DNA of 64,000 bases, from assembly GCA_960531495.1 (NCBI GenBank), contig OY482850.1:157343-221342 (forward strand), in the 5' to 3' direction. Shown piece after piece: positions 35,943 through 46,309 of the stretch. The position numbers and the translations under genes are program-made. How positions within the stretch are numbered: the first letter of the stretch is position 1; each line of letters begins with the position of its first letter. This DNA comes from Zeus faber. Lineage: Eukaryota > Chordata > Actinopteri > Zeiformes > Zeidae. Below the pieces are notes generated by a model. The model saw only the letters and a program-made list of their open reading frames with translations. It did not search any database and was not told where the DNA came from.

Positions 35943-35946
35943 GTAT
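35943..35946. repeat. Target-site duplication GTAT, left of ERV2
   Basis: GTAT directly before the left LTR, identical to the four bases directly after the right LTR (44,331-44,334). Four bases is the usual size for gammaretroviral integration. Confidence 0.9.
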
Positions 35947-36302
35947 TGTTGGGATCTGGAAACCGATCCCTCCCAGGTTGGTTGATGTCGGGAGGTTCTT
36001 CAATAAGATGGAGACGGATGCGATGCATAATGGATCCTTTATTGGCACAATGACAGAGACCAGGAGACGAGCCCAAAGCAAGAGCGACCAAGCAAGAGAG
36101 AGCGAGAGTGTCTTTTTTTAGACACGCTCCTATATAGTTCCTCCTAGGCCAGTCATCATAAAGGTTATTTGGCAAGTCGTCATAAAGGCTATTTGGATGA
36201 GAGATGTCATAAAGAGACATTTTATATGTTGGGCGCCATTTTAAGTAAAATGCCCAGTCATTTCTATCAGCCACCATTTTGTGCGCTATACTAAATCCAA
36301 CA
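35947..36302 (-). repeat. 3' LTR of ERV2
   Basis: 356 bp, TGTTGGGATCTGG..CCAACA on the plus strand. On the sense strand it has a TATA-like CTATATAG (36,130-36,137) and a poly(A) signal AATAAA (36,038-36,043), so U3, R and U5 are recognisable. Three imperfect about 27-bp units with CTTTATGAC lie in U3 at about 36,148-36,220. Confidence 0.95.
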
Positions 36303-36312
36303 ATCCCCTTTT
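36303..36312 (-). promoter_or_regulatory. Polypurine tract of ERV2
   Basis: The minus strand reads AAAAGGGGAT immediately upstream of the 3' LTR. This is the expected plus-strand primer site for reverse transcription. Confidence 0.8.
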
Positions 36313-36584
36313 GACCTGCTCAAGTATGAGGTCACTAAAACAGTAATTACAACATACAATAACCATGGGGAAAGCAAATACAACATCGTAATGACATGTT
36401 CAACAAACACTACAGAATTCATGACAATGCATGGCACTAGGAGTGATTGGCAGGGAAAACCCCATTTGTCTTAGTGGGAAAACCTACCAACATCCATATT
36501 ACTGAACACGAGGATGGCATTCACTCACCACCTGGACCATTTTTAACAACAAAATCTTCAACAAACTGCACAGATCTAACTCTC

Positions 36585-36775
36585 TCTAACCTTATACTTA
36601 ACCGTTACTACCCTCATACTAAACTTAAACATGTATTAACCTTATACTAAACTTACAACTTTATTAACCTTATACTAAACTTAAAACATTTATTAACCTT
36701 ATACTAAACTTAAACATTTATTAGCCTTACACTAAACTTAAACATTTATTAGCCTTACACTAAACTTTAACATCC
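36585..36775. repeat. 29-bp minisatellite in ERV2
   Basis: About six imperfect units of the form AACCTTATACTAAACTTAAAC plus ATTTATT. It occupies the place where env would be. Confidence 0.85.
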
Positions 36776-36921
36776 TAAATGAGCAAACAAAAAGTACCAA
36801 GTGGTTTCTTATGGAACAGTGTCTCCCTGGGTGTGATACTGGATCTCACAGCTTTTCTGCTCTTAACCTCATGCGAGGTGTGCTTACTCCGCTGTTTTGA
36901 TCTTTCTCTTTTGAACCCTGG

Positions 36922-38703
36922 TCAACTAAATCCAGGGCACACAATAAACCATAAACAAATCAGAAGGGGAAACAGCTGGAGTTCCATCCAGTTGGACAGT
37001 CTGCTTCTGGGCGGGAAATGGTGATCGTCCCGCCTCGCTACTCTATGACCTAGGGGAGAGGTTACTAGCACTATCACCCTCGCAGCTAGCAATGAGTGCC
37101 CCGAATCGGCGGCTGCCACCCGTTCCTCAGGGGTCGGGCGGTGTCGTGGTGCTGTGAGGATCCGGTCGTTGACTGCCGGGGTTGGAGGCTGCGGCGCACT
37201 GACTCCAGTGATACCACGTGTCCCCTTTTCCCTCGAGCCGAACGACGTGGGAGGTGCGCTCGGTGACCCGATGTGGTCCCGTCCACCGGGGTATCCGCCC
37301 ACTTTCACTTGATGACCCTCAGCAGGACCCACTCGGCCATGGGTAGTTCGGAGTTACCCGGGCCTCCCCTTGGTGGACCAGGAATGTTGATGACCAGCTC
37401 CAGGGACTGCATCGGGTGGTCCACCGCTTTGAAGGAGCAGTTTGCCGCCATGGCCCCTTATCACACTGTTGGCCCTGTACCAGCTCAGCCCTGTCTAGGC
37501 GAATGTGTAGCCCCAGGAGGGACACCACCTGTGTAGGAGGTACGAAGCAAACAAAACAATTGCAATATATACACACTTCCCGGGGATTATTTCCCTGCGG
37601 AGTCATTGTCCATATCATTTGTACTTGCTGCGTTGCCCAGGGCCACTTATTTTTCACCGCTTTCAGCCATACCCAGTCGGAGACTCTTACAGCCTTACCC
37701 GACAGTGGGTGAATTTGCTCTCCAACGTGGTCCTGTATCTTTGAGAAGAGCGAGACAGAGAGGCTCTTCCAGAGCAGTTAGGATACCATCATACACTACG
37801 TGATCCACGCAGGTGAGATCCAGCAGGTGAGGTTCAGGGGCGTCCCCCTCAGACCCACCGTGGCCAGACTCTCGAACCTCCTTCCTGTGCATAAGTTAAA
37901 TGGGGCCACTGTTAGTGGATGCCCTTATTGACATGAGAGCTATCGGAAAGGCTTCTATCCAAGTTAGCTTTGAGTCCACGCAAATCCTAGCCAATTTGGC
38001 CTTAAACGTTCTATTTGCCCTTTCTACCTGCTCATCTAGGGGTCGTTGGATTGAATCTTTTACCTAAAATTGAATGGCTAAGATTTAATGCCAAGCATTA
38101 TTCCTAAAATGCATGCTTGTCTTATAATTTTATGAAGATTTTTTATTCTGTCTTTTATTTAAAACATCTGTTCCTTATCCAGACATCGATAATTGCATAT
38201 AGTCAATATGCACAGTTCTGTTAAAAAGGTTTGTGCCCACCTTGTTTTCATGAGCGCGCTCTCGGTGTCTGGACAGGTCGGGATGTTGTCTAGGGGTTTC
38301 TTTTGTTTATAACAAATTGTAATTCTGTTATTGTCTTTGTTTTGAACAAATTTCTGGAGCTCTTTTTTCTTAAAATGGGTCCCTTGTCACTTCGGACTTT
38401 TCGCGGGAATCCGTGCCGGGGATGTACTGAGAAATTTGGCCACCGTGGCGCTGTCCTCCCTCTTGGTGGGGCATGCTTCTGGCCAGCCGGTCAGAGCATC
38501 CACACACACACGAGGAGGTACCGCTGTCGGGAACTATCCCATTTCCGGCCGGATCCCCGGCCGGAGGATGTACATGGTGCACACCGGGTAGACCGCACAT
38601 ACTCCTTGATTATTTCGTCGGAATAGGGGTGCCACCAGTGGCAAAGGTTCGGTTTCACCTGAGCCACTCCCTCACGTCCCAACCTGTGGGCTTCTCCCAC
38701 CAC
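36922..38703 (-). pseudogene. pol: ERV2 integrase, frameshifted
   Basis: On the minus strand from 38,703: a zinc-binding N-terminal region with HRLGREGVAQVKPNLCHWWH and TRCAPC, then a scrambled core (38,370-38,600). At 37,300-37,900 is the C-terminal domain region (for example KNKWPWATQQVQ). The tail is KVGGYPGGRDHIGSPSAPP at 36,922-37,332. The frames change several times, so no integrase can be made. Placement after RNase H fits pol order. Confidence 0.6.
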
Positions 38704-38883
38704 ACTCTGTTGGAGTCCTGGTGGTTACACTACCCGACCATCCGGGCTTCTCCACAATTCTCACCCACACGTCGCTCCCTTTTGGGCCCACAATGTCTTC
38801 TCCTGGTCTGTCGCCCCCTTTTGGGCCTCACTAACCATTTCTTCGTCTAACTCTTCTCCCATGAGGCCATCCTCACACACCAT

Positions 38884-39693
38884 CTAAAACGTCACGTGGT
38901 AGCCGGCCGCAGCTTTTGCCGCGGCGTCTGCCTGTCTGTTCCCTCTCGCTACCTCACTGTTTCCTACCTCATGCCCTCGGCATTTCACCACTGCCACCTT
39001 TCGCGGGAGGAGGAGCGCCTTTTCTAAGTCCTGCATCTCACGAGCATGTTTGATGGGTTTTCCGCCTGTTGTGCGGTAATCTCCCCGTTTCCATAATGTC
39101 AACTCCACCTGGGCTGCCCCTACTGCGTAGGCCGAATCGGTATAAATGGTCACAGCTTTCCCCTCTGCCCACTCCAGGGCCGCAATGAGTCCCATGACTT
39201 CCGCCCTCTGGGCCGATTGCTGCCCTTCCATTTTAACTGATGGTATCGTCTCGTGTCCAATCGGGGTCAGTCGGACTACCGCGTATCCCGCCTGTAGTCC
39301 GTAGGTGTTGTGCTTGTAACAGCAGCCGTCTGTGAACAGTTGTTCGGAGTCGGGGATCGGGTCGGTCTCGAGGTTGGGTTTTATTTTAAGCTCTGTCTGT
39401 ACCAGCGCCTCACAATGGTGGGGCTTTCCTCCCTCTACATCCATGTGGTCTGCCATATTGATGCCCTCGTGTGTGAACAGTAAGTTTGGTTCGGTCAAAA
39501 AATGGCTCAATCGGTGTTTTCTTAGCGGGGTGAGGGTGAATTTTTCCGAATTCAGGTAGGCCACGACGCTGTGCGTGGTTAACACTGTTAGCAGGTGGCC
39601 CATGACCAGGAGTGCGGCTTTCTGTAATATCTTCGCAACACCTGTGGCATGTCTTGTGCACGGTGGATAGCGTTTCTCGGTTTCGTCGAGCAT
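38884..39693 (-). CDS. pol: ERV2 RT connection and RNase H, open reading frame
   Basis: A 269-codon open frame, the best preserved in the provirus. Residues 1 to about 110 are RT connection (LTVLTTHSVVAYLNSEKF, LLFTHEGINMADHM). The RNase H that follows shows all four acidic positions in context: LFTDGCCY, QRAEVMGLIAALEW, VTIYTDSAYAVG and GNRQADAAAKA. The start shown is just the first Met; in a provirus this would be translated as part of Gag-Pol. A frameshift separates it from the RT thumb upstream, so it is not made in the usual way. Confidence 0.75.
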   Translation of the reverse strand: MLDETEKRYPPCTRHATGVAKILQKAALLVMGHLLTVLTTHSVVAYLNSEKFTLTPLRKHRLSHFLTEPNLLFTHEGINMADHMDVEGGKPHHCEALVQTELKIKPNLETDPIPDSEQLFTDGCCYKHNTYGLQAGYAVVRLTPIGHETIPSVKMEGQQSAQRAEVMGLIAALEWAEGKAVTIYTDSAYAVGAAQVELTLWKRGDYRTTGGKPIKHAREMQDLEKALLLPRKVAVVKCRGHEVGNSEVARGNRQADAAAKAAAGYHVTF

Positions 39694-39702
39694 GCTGCTG
39701 GC

Positions 39703-40035
39703 CTACATTAGCACTTTCCTCCCTCCCCCTTTTTTCTGAAACAACACCCCGTTAGCGACGCCTGGTGTTTCAGAAACATCGAGGAAAAACGGCTGAGTGT
39801 TATCTGGAACGGCCAGGTCGGTTGCACACACGAGGGCCTGTTTTAGTGCGATAAACGATTCTTCGGCCTGTTCGGTCCAGACCAACGGAGCCCGCAAATT
39901 GCGCATGCCTTGTGCGTTAACGAGCGCACGGAGCGGGCGTGTGCGGCCTGCGTAATCTGGAATATAGGCGCGACTATATCCGGTCAATCCTAAGAAGGAT
40001 AGATTCGGAATATCTCCGTCGAGGGGGAGTAACAC
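39703..40035 (-). pseudogene. pol: ERV2 RT thumb region
   Basis: The minus strand encodes FLGLTGYSRAYIPDYAGRTR and VWTEQAEESFIALKQAL, typical of the gammaretroviral RT thumb and connection, followed by FFLDVSETPGVANGVLFQK. It abuts protease-to-RT linker sequence upstream, so the RT fingers and palm, with the YxDD motif, have been deleted. Confidence 0.75.
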
Positions 40036-40039
40036 ACTT

Positions 40040-40751
40040 GGGGGATCTGTGTTTGAGTCCAGTCGGTCAGTGACACAGCGGTCTTCGTCATGGGCCCTAG
40101 GTCCTTAGCGTCATGGTTGGGGTGTATTGCTGAGGAGACATGGGGAACCGCGGTGGGAGCCATTTGATACCAGACGTAAATATTGTGAGTGACAATTTCC
40201 CACTCAATATCCTCAATATCTCTGAACAAATCCGCGTATGCTTCGGTTTGGTCTCGATCGTAAAATAATGTGACATGGGGCGGGTCGGGGGGAAAGAGGT
40301 AGGGTGCCAGCAGAGAAATCCAGGGTTTCCACCGGGCGTACTGGGCGAGGATCCCTTCAGGATGTGGTCTGCCGGGGGTAACAATTAAACCCCAGTAGAT
40401 ATCTGCCATTTGGGGTTCGGGGGAGGCCAATAGCCACTGGCCCCCTACTGTCAGGGCATGGCCCCAGGCCAGTTCAGTTCCATCAGGGAGAGTCACAATT
40501 AGGCCATCTGTAGAGCACAAAACGCTGGCCCCCAATCGTTGATCACGGCCCATGAGGTTAACGGGCACTTGGGGAGACATGACATACGGGTGGAGTTGTT
40601 TTTGATTCCCCAGTCTGGTTGATAATGGCTTGGTAACGGGCAGTTGTTGTCCTATCCCAGAGAAACCCACAACGTTCACGGTGTTGCGCGACATATGGTG
40701 AGGCGACAGAGGCCGGTTCAGAGTCGAATGGGTGGCCCCTGTGTCTACCAA
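40040..40751 (-). CDS. pol: ERV2 protease and start of RT
   Basis: Part of a 253-codon open frame ending at 39,990. The aspartic protease active site is MVDTGATHSTLN at its start. NVVGFSGIGQQLPVTKPL, NLMGRDQRLGASVL and the LPDGTELAWG region follow, matching gammaretrovirus-type proteases. Further on, PHVTLFYDRDQTEAYADLF and TEIFRIYPS are the protease-RT linker before the RT deletion. The true upstream frame is shared with gag, so the Met is not a start. Confidence 0.7.
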
Positions 40752-40790
40752 GAACGGCAGTGATGTCCTTTACTGTCCCCGGCGCCCACT

Positions 40791-42471
40791 CTAACACCGC
40801 CCTCCGATACCATTAGAGTTTTGGTCCTTTTCAGGGTGACTACCGGTCAAACGAGTCCATTCGTCCTTACATGCCGTCAGGTGCTCTCTGGGGGACCGTC
40901 CTTCCTTCCAGGGAAACTTAGGTACGGTGGGGGCCACAGTAGGGGGAAACCGCTTATGTATGGCGTCATTAAGTGGTAGGGCAATCATGGGTAACGGTTC
41001 CTGATCGGCCGTATGTGTGGTTTTAGCGTCGTGTTCGATCTCTCGCGTCTCCCCCATACACCGCGACGCCACCCCGCGGTAATCGCCCAGGGCTAGGGTG
41101 TGGCCTGCCGTTGGGCCGCTTAATTTTTCCAACCACACCATGCCCCCCTCGTGTATGGTCGGTAATTTGTCCGCTAGGGCCTGGAGGTCACTCAGCCCAT
41201 ACGGTCGGTACACCGGAGGACCTCCACTTTCCTGCATTAGGGGTAACATCAAGCAGGACTGTGGGCCTTCGGGCCTGTAGGGTAGTCCGGTGCGAGTGTG
41301 AGCCGGACTGGTCGCTCCCCCGGCTTGACGTCGGTTACGAGCCGTGAGTCTGGCCTGTCGTCGGTTAGTATCAGTATCTTTGGGGCGCGGGGCGGGCATG
41401 TGTTTGTGCGACGTCCCTATCTTTTTTTCCAAGTCCGCTATTTCCCTTAACACCATAGTTTCCTCGTCCTCTGTGTCATCATCGGAACTGCCCTCCTGGG
41501 AGGAGCCATCCGTCACTCTCACCACGCCTCTGTGGGTTCCAATCGTCCCTCCCTTTTTTTGCCTTCTCGGTTCCCCGTCATCAGTGCCTTTTGTGTAGTC
41601 ATAAATGCCTGTCAAAACTCCTCGAACAGTGACTTGCCGCCGGCCTCCTGTATTATCGGGCGATATTTGCGACACGCCCCCTCACGGTCCGCAACTTCCC
41701 GTTGTTATTCCCGTGTCTCATTCCTAATTCTGTGCAACGCCGTTTGCTCCCACGTCACAGTGCATGGCAGGGGCCCCTGGGGAAAAACTTCCCCGGGCGG
41801 CGCCTCCATTTCAGGGCCCAGCTGGTTTGCCAGCCTTGGCCCGCACAGTGGACAGTCCTCGGCCCTCATCGGCGGAGTCCCTGTCCCACACCCGTCGGAC
41901 CCCCTTTCGGGACCATTCTCTACCTCTATTTGGAATCTGCCCGAGTATTTCCAATATTGGATACATCGCACTGGGCAACGGAGGCGCGGTCGGCGCCGCT
42001 TCGGCCTTCTGCTGCAAAGAGGCCTCTTCCTCCATTTTACTCTGTTCTTCATCTGATGAGCTATCCCATGCCAAACATGGCCCACGAAAACCACTTGCAT
42101 CTGTGTCCCTCTTCCTCATCTCTGACCTTATGCAACTTCTTTTGTGACAACCACAACTTGCCCTTGGCGGCCTCCTCCGCGTCTTCTACCGCTTTCTTAT
42201 ACTCTTTTTCCCTCTTCCACAACACTGGCCCCAACGGCAATTCGTCATCTTGGTTTACTCCCTGTCGCCGCAATGCGAGATTTAACTCGTCTTTCATGTC
42301 GTTCCTAGGACCCCATTCCGTCTTTTTGGCCCCTTCCAGAGCCGTCAACAACAACTCCACTTGTACACTAATCGGTTTATATCCTGCCGTCGACATATTG
42401 TCCAACTTTACCTCTCTGTCCTCACCACCGAAAAACCAGGGGTGCTCTACACACACACACGCACAGGCCAC
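40791..42471 (-). pseudogene. gag: ERV2 gag, frameshifted and C-terminally deleted
   Basis: Matrix-like block at 42,061-42,471 (VKLDNMSTAGYKPISVQVEL, ELNLALRRQG, and a charged coiled-coil-like stretch). An acidic/Pro-rich linker is at 41,811-42,119 in another frame. A 294-codon frame (40,791-41,675) holds a PPVY late-domain-type motif (GGPPVYRPYG) and the capsid N-terminal part (LSDLQALADKLPTIHEGG, HTLALGDYRGVASRCMGE, HLTACKDEWTRLTGSHPEK). Shortly after this the sequence joins protease, so the rest of capsid and the nucleocapsid zinc knuckle are deleted. Confidence 0.75.
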
Positions 42472-42554
42472 ACAGACACTCGGCCAAAACCAACCTCCCG
42501 GTCGACGTCACAGAAAAACAGGAATCTCCTTTAGCCTAATGGTTCAAATTTTAA

Positions 42555-43080
42555 CAGTATAACGGTATCCGTTGTCCGCCTGTAACAGTATTTGTCCTGC
42601 TACAGTATAACGATTTCTGTTGTCCGCCTGTTTTATCGAAACAATTTTAACAGTATAACGGTATCTGTTGTCCGCCTGCCACAGTATAACGGTGTCTTTG
42701 TTGTCCGCCTGTAACAGTATAACGATGTCTGTTGTCCGCCTGTTCTATTTAAATAATTTTGACAGTATAACGGTATCTGTTGTCCGCCTGCTACAGTATA
42801 ACCGTGTCTTTGTTGTCCGCCTGTAACAGTATAACGATGTCTGTTGTCCGCCTGTTCTATTTAAAAAAATTTGACAGTATAACGGTATCTGTTGTCCGCC
42901 TGCTACAGTATAACGGTGTCTTTGTTGTCCGCCTGTAACAGTATAACGATGTCTGTTGTCCGCCTGTTCTATTTAAACAATTTTAACAGTATAACGGTAT
43001 CTCTTGTCTGCCTGCTACAGTATAACGGTATCTAATGTCAGCCTGTAACAGTAAAACGATGTCTGTTGTCCGCCTGTTCT
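42555..43080. repeat. Higher-order tandem repeat in the ERV2 leader
   Basis: Built from the word ACAGTATAACGRTRTCTG followed by TTGTCCGCCTG. Three variant subunits make a 112-bp higher-order unit ending TTCTATTTAAA, present about four times with small changes. It lies between the primer site and gag, where packaging signals usually are. Confidence 0.95.
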
Positions 43081-43239
43081 ATTACCCAGCCGGGATTTGA
43101 GAGACCCCAAATTCTCCCTAACTCAGATCAAAAGGCCAAGTTCAACCACATGTCCGTGCTACGCCCATGCGCACATGCAGACGAGACCCCCCCAATCCTC
43201 CGCAACGCGGACAAAAAGGCCAAGTTCCTTGTTTCCCAT

Positions 43240-43445
43240 ATATGTTTTCATAAATGTCCTGTAAAACGGCTCATATACTCATCAATTAAATTTATAAACG
43301 TCCTGGGCAAGGCTCATAGATTTTTATCAATTGACTATGGGGCAATCTTATAAATGTCCTGGGGAAGGCTCATAGATTTACCATCAATCGATTAGGGGGC
43401 AAATTTATAAACGTCCTATAAAAAGGCTCATAGATTTTCCGTATA
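43240..43445. repeat. Second tandem repeat in the ERV2 leader (about 55-60 bp units)
   Basis: Four imperfect units containing TTTATAAACGTCCTGGGCAA and GGCTCATAGATTTT. Unrelated in sequence to the 112-bp repeat next to it. Confidence 0.85.
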
Positions 43446-43953
43446 CAAGTCCATATACAGGCTCATACATGCATGTATTACCAGAGAGGCATGAGGGAAC
43501 AGGCCGGCTACCACTTCACCACATATGTACTAATTGCCACAAACTTCAAAATTCTTACACGTGATCAACAGACCATGTATGGACGCAATGCCCTATTCTG
43601 GGACCTAATCGGCAAGCTTCTACAGCTTCCTAGAGAAAACTGCGGCCGACTACTGGGGGTTCTATCCCAGTCCCACAAATTGTTTTAATACATGTCCGTG
43701 TGTTTCACAACCAGCGCACAGCATTGCATAAAAACGTACATTGCATACATTGCATCCATCTCAATCATTGCTTAGCTTTAATTTTTCTCTCCCGGACCCC
43801 CTTTCACTTCCGATTCAAAATTTGACAAAGTCCAATTTGCACGGGTTCGATGTAACAGGCCAGTGCTTACCTTTAGATGTGGTCCACCAGAGTCATCCGT
43901 AGGCAAAGGTCTGGGGCAACTTTCGGTCCGTCAATCTCTAAAATCTCCTCGAC

Positions 43954-43971
43954 ATCCCGGACGAGCCCCCA
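43954..43971 (-). promoter_or_regulatory. Primer-binding site of ERV2, tRNA-Pro
   Basis: The minus strand reads TGGGGGCTCGTCCGGGAT, an exact match to the proline-tRNA primer site known from murine leukaemia-type viruses, four bases from the 5' LTR. Confidence 0.95.
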
Positions 43972-43975
43972 AAAC

Positions 43976-44330
43976 TGTTGGGATCTGGAAACCGATCCCT
44001 CCCAGGTTGGTTGATGTCGGGAGGTTCTTCAATAAGATGGAGACGGATGCGATGCATAATGGATCCTTTATTGGCACAATGACAAAGACCAGGAGACGAG
44101 CCCAAAGCAAGAGCGACCAAGCAAGAGAGAGCGAGAGTGTCTTTTTTAGACACGCTCCTATATAGTTCCTCCTAGGCCAGTCGTCATAAAGGTTATTTGG
44201 CAAGTCGTCATAAAGGCTATTTGGATGAGAGATGTCATAAAGAGACATTTTATATGTTGGGCGCCATTTTAAGTAAAATGCCCAGTCATTTCTATCAGCC
44301 GCCATTTTGTGCGCTATACTACATCCAACA
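43976..44330 (-). repeat. 5' LTR of ERV2
   Basis: 355 bp. Differs from the 3' LTR by about four substitutions and one base in a T run. On the sense strand it has a TATA-like CTATATAG (44,158-44,165) and AATAAA (44,067-44,072). Confidence 0.95.
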
Positions 44331-44334
44331 GTAT
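44331..44334. repeat. Target-site duplication GTAT, right of ERV2
   Basis: Matches 35,943-35,946 exactly. Confidence 0.9.
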
Positions 44335-44879
44335 CTGAAAACATGTTAGTGTTAAATGTTAGTACAACACTTGTATGACCTTTTGTACTTGCTGTAGTGA
44401 CTACCATCGGTCTCTGAAATGTAAATCGTGAGTTCATTGTGCTGTCATGTTGTTTATTTGTAGCTTTCAAAAATGGAAGTCCCTTTTCTTGAAAGGGGCT
44501 TCCAGTTTAAGCATGTGAAGCATTCGCTCAACCTGCTATACTTTTACTCACTTGCATTTGATTTTACAACATAGCAGATATTATTGTTAGCTACTTAATT
44601 ACATTTTTACACTCAAATGTCAAGTGACCTGAAAAACAGACAAGTTGGTGCCAATGTTGAACACGAACAGTAAGGGCACCATCTCCAGTCTATCTGATTG
44701 ACTGTCTATCTGAGCCAAACACACTCCCCAGAGAACCTTTCTGAGCACCATTCTGATCTTGGAACTTACAGCTTCCATTGCCACGCAACTGAAAGGTGCT
44801 GTTGATACTGCTTTAGCCCCATTCTCCACTGTGCTGGAATGAACAAGGCCGCCAACTCGTCAACTTTAAACATGTGCAG
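44335..44879. other. No gene recognised
   Basis: The flank expected to continue the ERV1 leader and 5' LTR if ERV2 inserted into a complete ERV1, but no TGTA..TACA LTR of that family is visible here. Frames are 70 codons or fewer. Confidence 0.5.
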
Positions 44880-45900
44880 TGTGACTGCATACTGTGACCG
44901 CATTGTAGAGCCTTGAGAGAGCTGTTGCCCATCTGAGCGCCGATAAACAAAAGCTGACTGTGAAAATCAATGATCTAGAATCCTGCTTTTGAAATCTTCG
45001 GGTAGTGGGTATTCCAGAAAATGAGGAACTGAAAAACATGGAGTGGACCAAGTCAAGTTTATGACAGATTTCTTCACTGAGGTGCTTGCTCTGTTGATTG
45101 TTCCCACACTCCGGAAGCTAGACCAGGCCCGCAGCATCAGCCCTTCCGCAGCAAGTGTTTTTACAATTACTGTCACAAGAAGCACTCCTCCAGGGGCAGG
45201 GCAGAGAGCAGCTACACTTCCGCAGATGCAAGGTGTTGACCTTTCCCGACCTGAGCTTGGGTGTTGCCAAGAAGGGAACCCAACTTCTCTAGATGAAACA
45301 AAAGCTCCATGAGATCAAGGTGAAGTTCTCTAGCCACTTCACTGCCTACCTCCACTTTGATCATGCCTCATGTGGTATTTCTATAGGAGATCCACCTGTG
45401 CATTAAAGATCATTCAAGGCTAAAGAACTCCTGGTTAAATCAAGTTTTACATTCAAACTTTAACTCCAAAACCAGAGGTGTACGCTTCCAAATCAATCCA
45501 GCACTGTACAGTTCCAGCAGTCCGCATTGCCTTTCCAACTTAGCGATGGTGCCATATATCTTTGACTGAATGTAATTTGTTCATTATTTGCTTTCTGAAA
45601 ACTTTACAGAACTTTGCAAGCTTTGCAATAATATCAGATTTCCAGAGACGGGGTAGCATGCCATTGTCGATTATAGGCACATTAATACTTCAAAAATGAA
45701 TAGTTTACCCATATTACTTTACCGATTTCTATCTATCCAACCATTTACACCAAAGTATTTTCAATCAGGCCATTACAACATTTATTTGGAGGGGAAGGGC
45801 ACTTAGAGCCAGTAGATCTTTACTTTAGAGATGCAAAATTAGTTGAGGGCTGGAACCACCTACCTGTTTTATATTAATACCGACTTACCGACAATCCGAC
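44880..45900 (+). pseudogene. L1-type LINE relic (ORF1 and end of ORF2)
   Basis: ORF1 scraps on the plus strand: LSADKQKLTVKINDLE (coiled-coil to RRM junction), NLRVVGIPENEELK, KFMTDFFTEVLALL, ending MKQKLHEIKVKFSSHF (to about 45,420). Then 45,640-45,900 has ORF2 post-RT scraps (MPLSIIGTLILQK, TTFIWRGRALRASRSLLYF). Everything between, including the RT, is missing. Many stops. Distinct from the minus-strand L1-type copy at 16-20 kb. Confidence 0.65.
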
Positions 45901-45904
45901 TTTC

Positions 45905-46305
45905 AGAAACTGGTGTTCTGGATTAATGCGCATAGAGCAGAGGTACTCAACTCCAGAGGTCAAGAGGGCCACATTTGAACTAAAACCGGTACAAAGGGCA
46001 CAAAATATTATTGACATATAAATACAATTTGCTGCAACAATGCTGTTTGATATGCTTCCATCTTAACGGACCGGTCTCAATGGTTACTGCTTTAAGGGAA
46101 TGAAAAACCTAAAGGTCTGCTCAGATGGAGTATAAATAAATCCCCACAGTTACCACTTTAATATTTATGAAGTTGAAGGGCTGCCCAGGTGGGGAATAAG
46201 CAAACTCGGTTCAAGAAACTGGACTTGGCTTGTGTATGTGTTGAGATTTGTGAATCTGAAGGGCTGCCCTGGTGGGGCATAAGCAAACTCAGTGTAAAAA
46301 ACAAT
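45905..46305. other. No gene recognised
   Basis: Contains CAGAGGTACTCAACTCCAGAGGTCAAGAGGG (45,938-45,970, in two pieces of a hAT-like terminus type) but no partner end was found. Otherwise plain AT-rich sequence. Confidence 0.4.
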
Positions 46306-46309
46306 TTGG

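Larger units (their letters stand above)
35947..44330 (-). mobile_element. ERV2, complete-ended but internally deleted provirus
   Basis: 8.4 kb, bounded by two LTRs of about 355 bp and a perfect 4-bp target duplication. The order on the minus strand is LTR, tRNA-Pro primer site, repeat-rich leader, gag, protease, RT/RNase H, integrase, polypurine tract, LTR. There is no env: the 620 bp between integrase and the 3' LTR hold only a minisatellite. The LTRs differ at about four bases and one indel, so insertion is fairly recent. It sits 87 bp upstream of the ERV1 gag start codon, so it entered an already resident ERV or its edge. Confidence 0.9.

Noticed and set aside
41702..42562. 286-codon plus-strand ORF
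   Set aside because: Antisense shadow of ERV2 gag; no independent features.
42555..43080. CRISPR-like array
   Set aside because: Repeats are contiguous variants with no unique spacers, sit inside a retroviral leader, and the window is vertebrate DNA.
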